Below, in pieces: positions 51,563 to 58,893 of a stretch of 64,000 nucleotides of DNA (the stretch's first letter is position 1; each line of letters begins with the position of its first letter). The notes under the pieces were generated by a model, which made no database searches, had not been told where the DNA came from, and saw nothing but the letters and a program-made list of their open reading frames with translations. A program made the translations under genes and the position numbers. The stretch covers positions 5,024,501 to 5,088,500 of the forward strand of contig NZ_CP107932.1 of assembly GCF_036032445.1 (NCBI RefSeq), read 5' to 3'. Source of the stretch: Nocardia sp. NBC_00416. GTDB lineage: Bacteria; Actinomycetota; Actinomycetes; Mycobacteriales; Mycobacteriaceae.

Positions 51563-53071
51563 CTATCTGAGTTCACGTTTCAGGATCTCGCCGCTGCCTG
51601 CCCGGGGAAGATCAACGACGAACTCGACGATCCTCGGGCGCTTATAACGGGCAAGCCGACCCTCGAGCCAGCCGAGCAGTTCTGTCTCGTCGAGCTCCTG
51701 ACCGCTGCGCAGCACCACGACCGCTTTCACGGTCTCACCCCAGTGCGGGTGGGGTACGCCGACGACGGCGGACTCGAGCACCGCGGGGTGCGCACCGATC
51801 GCGTTCTCGACCTCGACCGAGTAGACGTTCTCGCCGGCCAAGATGATCATGTTCTTGAGCCGGTCGTGGACGTAGAGGAATCCGTCGTCGTCGATCATCC
51901 CGATATCGCCGGTACGGAACCAGCCGTCGGCGGATATCGCGGCCGCGGTCTCCGCAGGTTTGTTCCAATATCCTATGGTCAGTTGCGGTGTCCGCAGCCA
52001 GATCTCGCCGTCCTCACCGGTGCCGAGATCGCGACCGGTGGAAACATCGACGATCCGGCACTCGCAGGTGGGGTGGAGGCGGCCGACGCTACCCGGATGC
52101 CGGTCGACCTCCCCCCGGCGGTAGCTCGGTGCGACCGCCACTCCGGCACAGGTTTCGGTCAAGCCGTAACCCTGCGAAAAACCGGTCTGCGGCAGCATCT
52201 CCATCGCCTCCTCGATCAGCGAGCTGGTCGAGGGCGCCGAGCCGTAGATGATCAGTTCGAGACTGGACAGGTCGAAAGCGTCGGCGGAGTTCTCGGCAAC
52301 CAGACCGGACAGCAAGGTCGGCACCAGGCTGGTGTGGGTGACACCTCGGTCCTCGACGGCGCCGGCGATCTCGGCGACCGAGCTCCCCGACGGGATGACC
52401 ACCTCGCCGCCCATGTGCACGCAGCACGTCACCGAGCTCATCCCGCTCATACGAAACATCGGCAGGCAGGCCATGTACCTCATCTCCGGGTGCAGCGCCC
52501 AGGCTGCGGCCGCCTGCTGGGCCATCTCCCGAAGATTTCGCTCGACCAGCTGGATGCCTTTGGGCTCGCCGGTGGTGCCGGTCGTGTAGGACAGCAGCAC
52601 GACGGACTCGTCGGTTTGATCGGCATCCGGCGCGTAGCCGGAATCCCCTGTGGCATACCAGTGCTCGAATTCGAAGCCTTCGGTTCCGTCCAGCCGGACC
52701 ACCGGGCACCGTGGGTCCGACCCCGATGGCAACTCCCGATCGGCGAAGAGCAGGGACGGGTTGCAGTCCTCCAGAACAGCCCGGAGCTCGGCTCCGGTCA
52801 GCCGCCAGTTCAGGCCGACCAGGACGATACCGGCCCAGGAGGCGGCGTAGACGAGCTGAATGTAGGCCAAGTCGTTGTGCGCGAACACCGCCATCCGGTC
52901 TCCCCGGCGCAGACCGGCAGCGCGCAGCCGGTCCGCGATTCGCGCCACGTCCCCGGCGAACTCCGCATAGGTCTGCGACCCCGCGGGCGCGCTGATCGCG
53001 CGGCTTTCGGCGCGGTCCCGGGCGTGCCCGGCCAGCAGGCCGGCCAACGTCGGAGAGTGCGGGATGGTCAT
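51563..53071 (-). CDS. AMP-binding acyl-CoA synthetase/ligase
   Basis: This protein of 502 residues is a full ANL-superfamily enzyme. It has the P-loop LLSYTTGTTGEPKGIQL (A3), SQGYGLTETC (A5), DGWFRTGDIGMIDDDGFLYV (A7), DRLKNMIILAGENVYSVEVE (A8/hinge), and the C-terminal AGSGEILKRELR with the catalytic Lys in A10. It activates a carboxylate, probably a fatty or aromatic acid, to the acyl-AMP and then the CoA thioester. The start ATG at 53071 has AAGGAG 6 nt upstream. It lies within the accessory segment, without a neighbouring beta-oxidation gene. Confidence 0.9.
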   Translation of the reverse strand: MTIPHSPTLAGLLAGHARDRAESRAISAPAGSQTYAEFAGDVARIADRLRAAGLRRGDRMAVFAHNDLAYIQLVYAASWAGIVLVGLNWRLTGAELRAVLEDCNPSLLFADRELPSGSDPRCPVVRLDGTEGFEFEHWYATGDSGYAPDADQTDESVVLLSYTTGTTGEPKGIQLVERNLREMAQQAAAAWALHPEMRYMACLPMFRMSGMSSVTCCVHMGGEVVIPSGSSVAEIAGAVEDRGVTHTSLVPTLLSGLVAENSADAFDLSSLELIIYGSAPSTSSLIEEAMEMLPQTGFSQGYGLTETCAGVAVAPSYRRGEVDRHPGSVGRLHPTCECRIVDVSTGRDLGTGEDGEIWLRTPQLTIGYWNKPAETAAAISADGWFRTGDIGMIDDDGFLYVHDRLKNMIILAGENVYSVEVENAIGAHPAVLESAVVGVPHPHWGETVKAVVVLRSGQELDETELLGWLEGRLARYKRPRIVEFVVDLPRAGSGEILKRELR

Positions 53072-53320
53072 CGGCGTCTCCTTGAATCCTGGCCGCGACC
53101 GCAGCCATCTACCCGGCGTACCGGATGGTCGATATCCCATGCGTGCCGGATCACCTGCCCGGCGGTTCGATCTCGTCGACGACGAATTGCCGCACCCGGA
53201 GAAGAATCGTGGATCACCTGCTCGGCTCGCTCGGCCCGCATGTGCCCATAGACGACCGCTGCACGAGCAGCGTCGCCTGGGACTGTGTGTTCGACGCGCA
53301 ACCGACCCCCTGTCGACGGG

Positions 53321-53548
53321 TCAGCCAACCGGACAACCTCGGGCGAGGTCGGTCGCCGCCGGAGTGGCCGACATCGCGCCCGCGAGCACGAGCGTCGCTC
53401 CGACATCCTGATTCAGTTCCGTTCCGGCACGACGAACACAGGTCGCGTCGAGTTCCTCCAGCAGCAGATCATGCAACTCGCCCGCCGGTCGGTTGGCGGT
53501 GGATAGTCCGGTGCCCACGAATGACAACGTTATGGACTCAGCCGACAC
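53321..53548 (-). CDS. Small effector-associated (EACC1-like) protein, C-terminally short
   Basis: This 75-residue protein starts at GTG 53548 behind AAAGGG. It reads SAESITLSFVGTGLSTANRP, then AGELHDLLLEELDATCVRRA and DVGATLVLAGAMSATPAATDLARG. The order beta-strand, ANR, helix, and DxGATLVL-hydrophobic-helix resembles small 'effector-associated constant component' proteins of actinobacterial conflict-like systems, which I recall as having 'DFGATLVLVLGTPAVVAVARG'. It ends right after ARGCPVG where relatives continue, so the C-terminus may be truncated. The assignment is from memory of a motif, not a search. No effector is nearby. Confidence 0.35.
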   Translation of the reverse strand: MSAESITLSFVGTGLSTANRPAGELHDLLLEELDATCVRRAGTELNQDVGATLVLAGAMSATPAATDLARGCPVG

Positions 53549-53665
53549 AGATACCCTTTCGCGAGCTACGTCCTGATCGTAGCGTTGCCCGAGATTCCAT
53601 GTGGCGCAATGGCGTCGGTCCCCGGATGGCAAGGGTGCGCGGCGATCGGAAGCGGGCGGAACCGA

Positions 53666-54178
53666 TCAGATGTCGAGTTCTTCCACGGGGGCCATCTCGG
53701 CGATATCGGAGATCCGCTGGTACATCTGATCCGGGATCTTGCCCTTCAACTCGTCCAGGGTGTCGGTGATGGTGAGCAGGTAGTCGCCCCAGTCCTGTTC
53801 GATGCCGAGCATCCGGCGCCAGTTCTTCAGATCACGGACCCAGTTCTGCGTTTCGGGATATTCCGACCATTTCGAATACTGGGCGTGGAGCACGAATTTG
53901 CCCTTGCGGCTGCGGTATACGCGGACGTGCTCCATCTGCTCGTCGTTCGCGTCCCGGTACTCACCGAGCAGCGACCCCTGGAACCGCACCTGCCGGACCC
54001 CGTTGTGCCCGACTCTCAGCACCACCTCGTCGTACCCCTCGAGCTTGCCCTCCTCCAGCTCGATGAACCGCCGCAGAGCGGTGACGACCGCGCCGGACAG
54101 ATTGCCGCCGACCAACTCCTGCGCTCGCTGGAACAGGGGCAGGTCGTCGTCGGCGACGTAGATGGTCTTGTTCGGCAT
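53666..54178 (-). CDS. EXLDI family protein
   Basis: This protein of 170 residues ends in EELDI, the C-terminal E-x-L-D-I motif that names the family. The N-terminus MPNKTIYVADDDLPLFQRAQ and ELVGGNLSGAVVTALRRFIE resembles a ribbon-helix-helix-like DNA-binding module; the centre is a beta-rich domain (EVVLRVGHNGVRQVRFQGSL). The function of EXLDI proteins is not established. The start ATG is at 54178. Two direct repeats directly upstream could be its own binding sites. Confidence 0.85.
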   Translation of the reverse strand: MPNKTIYVADDDLPLFQRAQELVGGNLSGAVVTALRRFIELEEGKLEGYDEVVLRVGHNGVRQVRFQGSLLGEYRDANDEQMEHVRVYRSRKGKFVLHAQYSKWSEYPETQNWVRDLKNWRRMLGIEQDWGDYLLTITDTLDELKGKIPDQMYQRISDIAEMAPVEELDI

Positions 54179-54186
54179 GAACTCAC

Positions 54187-54212
54187 TATACGTAGACATA
54201 TACGCATAGACA
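54187..54212 (-). promoter_or_regulatory. Direct repeats immediately upstream of the EXLDI gene
   Basis: On the plus strand TATACGTAGACA (54187-54198) is followed at once by TATACGCATAGACA (54199-54212). They lie 9 to 34 bp upstream of the start codon, overlapping where a -10 element and operator would be. They may bind the RHH-like N-terminus of the EXLDI protein (inference). Confidence 0.4.
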
Positions 54213-54396
54213 AGCGGGTGTCCGGCATCTCCCGCATTCCGCGCCGCCGCGACAGTCGCGCCGGTCACCCCTCTTGACGCCTACCTATTGAACGTACCGT
54301 TGTTCAGCGGTACGGTAGGTGATGTTCCGATAAAGCACCGCAAAGGTGCGACCGCCCCCCAGTCCAGACCGGGGCGTGACGAGTGAGGACCCACCG

Positions 54397-54963
54397 ATGA
54401 ACCGAAACCCCGAACAGCGCACCCGCCGCCTCGCCGCGCGAATCGCCGCGATCGCGGTCATCGCCCTCGCCCCCCTGGCCGTCACCGCCGGCCCCGCCCT
54501 CGCCGACCCCGGCCAGGCGACCCAGATCAGCGATTCCAGCGACAGCTTCGGCGATAGCAACGGCTGGGACAGCAACGGCTGGGACGACAACGATCACCAG
54601 GCCTGGGACGGCGACGACTGGGGCGACAACGGCGACTTCGGCTGGGACGACAACGGCCAATACGGCTACAAAGACCACAACCGCCAGAACTACGACGGCT
54701 ACGAAGACCACCTCAACAGCGGCGCAAACAACTACCCCGGCCGCGACTCCCACAACAACGGCAATCGCGGCCGCGACTACGACCAGCCCGCCACCTGGGA
54801 CCGCGACAACCACGGCGGCACCCAGAACCCTCCGGTCTGGAACATGCCCAACCCTTACGTCCCGCCGCCCGCGCCCAGCCTGCTGCCCCAGGTCCACCTG
54901 CCGTCCCTGATTCAACTGCCGTTCGCGCTGCCGGGCCTCCCGGGCACAGGAAGCGCACGCTGA
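54397..54963 (+). CDS. Secreted Trp/Asp/Asn/Gly-rich protein
   Basis: This protein of 188 residues has a signal peptide (RRLAARIAAIAVIALAPLAV, cleavage likely after ALA at about 36). A low-complexity acidic region follows with the repeat SNGWDSNGWDDND, then GDDWGDNGDFGWDD and further Asp/Asn/Tyr-rich sequence. The last 40 residues are Pro/Leu-rich (PPPAPSLLPQVHLPSLIQLP). The sequence is probably disordered and secreted or cell-wall bound. No catalytic family is recognised. The ATG at 54397 follows GAGGACCCACCG. A strong hairpin 66 nt past the stop may terminate it. Confidence 0.75.
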   Translation: MNRNPEQRTRRLAARIAAIAVIALAPLAVTAGPALADPGQATQISDSSDSFGDSNGWDSNGWDDNDHQAWDGDDWGDNGDFGWDDNGQYGYKDHNRQNYDGYEDHLNSGANNYPGRDSHNNGNRGRDYDQPATWDRDNHGGTQNPPVWNMPNPYVPPPAPSLLPQVHLPSLIQLPFALPGLPGTGSAR

Positions 54964-55028
54964 TACAGCCATCAAGTAGCCGTTAGATAGCGGCACATAA
55001 GCAAGCGAGTCGTTGTAGAGCAGCAGAA

Positions 55029-55060
55029 CGGGCCGAGTCCGCTCCGGCGGACCCGGCCCG
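55029..55060 (+). terminator. Hairpin downstream of the secreted Trp/Asp-rich protein gene
   Basis: A 14-bp stem with one mismatch (CGGGCCGAGTCCGC / GCGGACCCGGCCCG) and loop TCCG. No T-tract follows. It lies between two genes in the same direction. Confidence 0.6.
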
Positions 55061-55254
55061 AACCAGAAGCGTCCGCCGGACTCGTGCCCGCCGACGATAG
55101 GGCAGTAGGTGATCCGCTCGGTGGGCAGCCGGGCCGGCTCGGTCCGCGGGTCCCGGCCGCGGTGCCCTGCGCGCCCCTGCCCGTCGAGCACGGTGGCCGG
55201 ACACGGCGGCGCAATACCGGGGAGTGCCCGGCCACCTGCCTAGGGTCGGACACC

Positions 55255-56058
55255 ATGAACACTGCCCGATTGAGATCGACCGTGAAATGGTCCGGCTCGC
55301 ACTCGGGGCCGGGCAGCTTCGTCCCGCACCGCCGACGGCGGCGCGGGTTCGCAATAGCGGCATTCACGCTGGCGGCGGGCCTCGGGCTCGTTTCCGCACC
55401 GGCGACCGCCGAACCCACCGGACCGGACGTGTCGTCCTGGCAGCACGGCGGCGGACGGCCCATCGACTGGTTCTCCGTGCGCGCCGCCGGCCACCACTTC
55501 GCCATGGTCAAGGCCACCGAGGGCCTGGACTACGTCAACCCGTTCTTCGTGCAGGACAGCCTGCAGATGCGGGTCGCCGGAATGGCCCGCGGCACCTATC
55601 ACTACGCCCGTCCCGAACTCCCGCCCGAACCACAGGCGGCTCTCTACTCGACAATCGTGCTCGGCCAGAACGGCCCGCTGGATCTGCCGCCGGTACTGGA
55701 CATGGAGAATTCCGGCGGCCTGGCGCCGGGCGCCCTGATCGACTGGACCCACCGCTATCTCAACACGGTGCGTACCCTCACCGGCCGGATCCCGATCGTC
55801 TACACCTACCCGAGGTTCTGGCAGACCGCGATGGCCGACAGCGATCAGTTCCACGGCTACCCGCTGTGGATCGCCGACTACCGCGACCGTCCGGGACCGG
55901 AAGTACCCGGCAGCTGGCCCGCCTGGACCTTCTGGCAGCAGACCGACTCCGGCTCGATCCCGGGTATCCACGGCGCCACCGATGTGAACGTGTACAGCGG
56001 CGCACAAGGCGATTTCGCCCGCTTCGCGCGGATGGGCGGGCTCACCGGAAGCGGTTAG
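55255..56058 (+). CDS. GH25 lysozyme-like secreted muramidase
   Basis: This protein of 267 residues has an Arg-rich N-terminus (RRRRR) and a hydrophobic signal segment with an APATA cleavage site near residue 50. The GH25 domain starts at GPDVSSWQH, with Asp58 at the family's first catalytic position, and carries LDMEN with Asp149 and Glu151 as the D-x-E pair. HFAMVKATEGLDYVNPFF and PLWIADYRDRPG are also typical. It should hydrolyse the MurNAc-GlcNAc bond of peptidoglycan outside the cell. Five consecutive Arg residues before the signal segment are unusual but do not form a Tat motif. It is convergent with the PhoX gene, 18 bp apart. Confidence 0.85.
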   Translation: MNTARLRSTVKWSGSHSGPGSFVPHRRRRRGFAIAAFTLAAGLGLVSAPATAEPTGPDVSSWQHGGGRPIDWFSVRAAGHHFAMVKATEGLDYVNPFFVQDSLQMRVAGMARGTYHYARPELPPEPQAALYSTIVLGQNGPLDLPPVLDMENSGGLAPGALIDWTHRYLNTVRTLTGRIPIVYTYPRFWQTAMADSDQFHGYPLWIADYRDRPGPEVPGSWPAWTFWQQTDSGSIPGIHGATDVNVYSGAQGDFARFARMGGLTGSG

Positions 56059-56076
56059 CCCCGTGCGCCGCATCTG

Positions 56077-58119
56077 TCACTGGACCCCGATCCGGCCGCC
56101 ACCGGATCGCCAGACCGCCACCACGGCCGGCCGGGGCTGGGAGGTCCCGCCGTCCGGCCAGTGCGACGCGGGCCGCTCCACCGACGCGTCGTCGGTCTCT
56201 CCCGGATGCTGCACACACACCAAGACCCGGTCTTCGGTGACCACCGGCCCGCACGTCTCGGCGCCCACCGGCACCGACAGGAACTGTTTGGTCTCGCCGC
56301 GACGGTCCCCGTCCAGTACCACGGCGAACAAGCCGTCGTTGGCGTCCAGCGCATTGCCGTCGGTGCTGATCCAGAGGTTGCCGTACGGGTCGAACGCCAG
56401 GTTGTCCGGGCAGGAGATCGGGCTGACCTTCGTCTTGTCGTACCCGGCGAAATAGGTGTCGGCGGCGGCCGGGTCACCGCAGACGAGCAGCAGCGTCCAG
56501 GTGAAGTCCGTACCCGCGTGATCATCGGTGATCTCGAGGACCTGACCGTTCTTGTTCTTGTCGCGGGGGTTGGCCTCATCGGGCGCGGGCTTGCCCTCGG
56601 CACCGCGCTTGTCGTTGTTGGTCAGGGCCACATAGACCTTGCCGGTCTTCGGGTCGGCCTCGAAATCCTCCGGACGGTCCATCTTCGTGGCGCCCGCCTT
56701 GTCACCCGCGAGGCGGGTGAAGACCGCGACCTCTTCGGCCGTCATCCCGTCGACCAGCGATTCACCGCGACCGTCCGCGGCGGTACGCAGGATGGGGATC
56801 CAGCGGCCGGTTCCGGTGAAACCCTTGTCCGACGGGACCGCACCCGATCCGTCGATCCGGTCCGGGTGGTCGTCGGTCAGTTTCGCGACGTAGAGGGTGC
56901 CCGCGTCCAGGATGGTCAGGTTGTGGCGGCGCGCGGCCGCACCGGCGCCCGGCTCGATCTTGCGCGAGGAAACGAATTTGTACATGTAATCGAAGCGTTC
57001 GTCGTCACCGCAGTAGGCGACGACCGTGCCGTCCGCGGTGACATGGATATTCGCCGCCTCGTGTTTGAAGCGGCCCAACGCGGTGTGTTTGACCGGTGTG
57101 GACGCGGGATCCCACGGGTCGACCTCGACCACCCAGCCGAACCGGTTGGATTCGTTGGGTTCGGCGGCGATATCGAAGCGCCGGTCGAACTTCTCCCAGA
57201 AATGCGGGGCATCGGACTCGCCGATCCCGTACCGCTCCAGCCGCGCGGCCGCGACCGGGTCCGCGGCCTTGCCCACGAAGTAGGCGTTGAAGTTCTCCTC
57301 ACCGGAAAGCACGGTGCCCCACGGGGTCACCCCGCCGGAACAGTTGTTGACCGTGCCGAGGACCTTGGTGCCGGTGGGGTCGGCGGAGGTCTTCACCAGC
57401 GGGCTACCCGCCGCAGGTCCGGTCAACCGGAACTCGGTGGTGGCGGTGATCCGCCGGTTGTACTTGCCGAAAGCGGGCGTGAGCGCACCGGTGCCGGGCT
57501 CGCCGTGCACCTCCACCACGGACAGGCCGTGCGCGGCCATGGCGATATCGACTTGCTCGCGGGTGATCGCCTCGGGCCGGTATCCCGGGAACATGAACAG
57601 TTCGGTCGTGTACTCGTGATTCACCACGAGCAGGTATCTGCCCGGTTGTCCTTCGATCGGCAGCAGACCGGCGAAATCGTTGTTGTAACCGAACTGCTTC
57701 GCCTGCGCGGCGGGCGTCTGCGCGAAGAAATCGAACTTCGGCGCGTCATCGAACAGCGGGTCACCCCAGCGGATGACCACGCCCTGTTCGTAGCCGTCCG
57801 GAACGACCAGCGCGTCCTCGGTGTTCGGCGCCACCGGTGTGAAGTCGGTCCCCGTGCCCTCGCTACTCCCGGTAGGGCCGACCTCCGTGTCGGCACCACA
57901 GGCCGCGAGCGCGCCGGCCGCGCCGATCGCCACCACCGCGGCCGCGCTGCCCTGTAACAGGCGGCGCCGCGAGATCCCCGCGACGATATCGCCGAAATAG
58001 GTGTTCGGCGAGGTATTGGGCACCGCGTGGAAGCAGGCGTTTCCGCATTTGTACTGACACGTGACTCGGGACCGCGACCCGGCCGGGTCGTGAGCGACGA
58101 ATAGCGCAAGAGGTTTCAC
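56077..58119 (-). CDS. PhoX-family alkaline phosphatase (DUF839)
   Basis: This protein of 680 residues has a twin-arginine signal near residues 50-80 (SRRRLLQGSAAAVVAIGAAG), ending in a lipobox-like LAAC. The PhoX body follows with SGEENFNAYF, GWVVEVDPWDPAS, LGRFKHEAANIH, YCGDDERFDYMYKFVS and a CPDNLAFDPYGNLWISTDGN block. PhoX enzymes are secreted calcium- and iron-dependent phosphomonoesterases that release phosphate. A long 50-residue leader with Cys residues (CQYKCGNACFH) before the Tat motif matches actinobacterial PhoX. The GTG at 58119 follows AGGAGTCC. Expression under phosphate limitation is likely, although no PHO box was confirmed. Confidence 0.9.
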   Translation of the reverse strand: MKPLALFVAHDPAGSRSRVTCQYKCGNACFHAVPNTSPNTYFGDIVAGISRRRLLQGSAAAVVAIGAAGALAACGADTEVGPTGSSEGTGTDFTPVAPNTEDALVVPDGYEQGVVIRWGDPLFDDAPKFDFFAQTPAAQAKQFGYNNDFAGLLPIEGQPGRYLLVVNHEYTTELFMFPGYRPEAITREQVDIAMAAHGLSVVEVHGEPGTGALTPAFGKYNRRITATTEFRLTGPAAGSPLVKTSADPTGTKVLGTVNNCSGGVTPWGTVLSGEENFNAYFVGKAADPVAAARLERYGIGESDAPHFWEKFDRRFDIAAEPNESNRFGWVVEVDPWDPASTPVKHTALGRFKHEAANIHVTADGTVVAYCGDDERFDYMYKFVSSRKIEPGAGAAARRHNLTILDAGTLYVAKLTDDHPDRIDGSGAVPSDKGFTGTGRWIPILRTAADGRGESLVDGMTAEEVAVFTRLAGDKAGATKMDRPEDFEADPKTGKVYVALTNNDKRGAEGKPAPDEANPRDKNKNGQVLEITDDHAGTDFTWTLLLVCGDPAAADTYFAGYDKTKVSPISCPDNLAFDPYGNLWISTDGNALDANDGLFAVVLDGDRRGETKQFLSVPVGAETCGPVVTEDRVLVCVQHPGETDDASVERPASHWPDGGTSQPRPAVVAVWRSGGGRIGVQ

Positions 58120-58204
58120 AGTGGACTCCTGTTCCGGGCTGAACGCACGCACGCTAGCGGACGCAGGCGAGTCTCAGGAGTACCGCAGATTAACAGTGTC
58201 TATT

Positions 58205-58320
58205 GCGCCGCCTCCGGCGGCGCGGGGTCGGGGCCCTATCAACCCCGAGTCTTCCCTCCTGACGGTCGGTCGCTGCGCTCCCTCCCTCTGGTCAATCCAG
58301 ACTCGGGGCGGGCCCCGACC
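58205..58320 (+). repeat. Composite hairpin repeat, copy upstream of the PhoX gene
   Basis: The module order equals that at 23291-23413: TATT, GC hairpin GCGCCGCC tcc GGCGGCGC (58205-58223), left arms GGTCGGGGCCC and CCCCGAGTCT, a variable loop including GTCGCTGCGCTCCCT, and right arms AGACTCGGGG and GGGCCCCGACC. The arms pair exactly, with compensatory changes relative to the 23-kb copy (GGTTCT/AGAACC there, GAGTCT/AGACTC here). Confidence 0.8.
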
Positions 58321-58781
58321 GCTGATGTGACCATGCGGGGGAACTCCCGCATGTGCATCCTTTATCAGCCGCAACATCCGCGGCGGGTCGGTCGTGCATA
58401 CTCGGCCGGCTCTGGCTCCCGGGTCGTGTTCGGTGAACGCCTGTCGCCGGATACACCCGGAATTGGCTGCCGGACCGACCCGCTCGCCACCGGTCACCAC
58501 CGCCCCCGCCGGACAGGTCTTCCCGACTCCTACACCGCTCACGGCCCTGGTCAGCGACCCCGGCAGCGGCAACCTGGCCGGGCTCGACGACGCCGGAACC
58601 CGTCCGCACGCTACGCACCCCCGCCACCGAGCTGTTCTGGTTCGGACCCTGCTGGAAGGCATGATCAGCATCCCGGCGGTACGAGCGGTCCGCGGCAGCC
58701 GATTCACAGTGCGTACGCGCCTACCGGGTCACCTTCCGGATAGCCGTTCACTCCTCGGTGTCGAGTCGGCGAGGCCGAAAA
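58321..58781. other. Intergenic region without recognised gene
   Basis: Several short frames run through this 461-bp stretch on both strands, none with recognisable protein sequence or a ribosome site. It lies between two hairpin repeats, upstream of the PhoX gene and downstream of leuS. Confidence 0.4.
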
Positions 58782-58893
58782 GGTCGAGGCCAGTCCCGCA
58801 GTTCAGCCCTCGAAGCGCATGCGCCGCAGGCGCAAGTCTCCAAGACCGAACGGTGGGACCTCAGGGGCTACCTCGTACCGCCGCAACGGGCGC
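58782..58893 (-). repeat. Decayed copy of the hairpin repeat, downstream of leuS
   Basis: It shares most positions with 62131-62246, for example TTCAGCCCTCGAAGCGCATG and CGCCGCAGGCGC, but the right arm has diverged so the long stem no longer pairs fully. It ends one base before the leuS stop codon. Confidence 0.65.

Noticed and set aside
54970..55191. Protein-like minus-strand frame between the secreted Trp/Asp-rich gene and GH25
   Set aside because: Codon use looks plausible, but it spans the terminator hairpin, continues antisense through a real gene and matches nothing I know.
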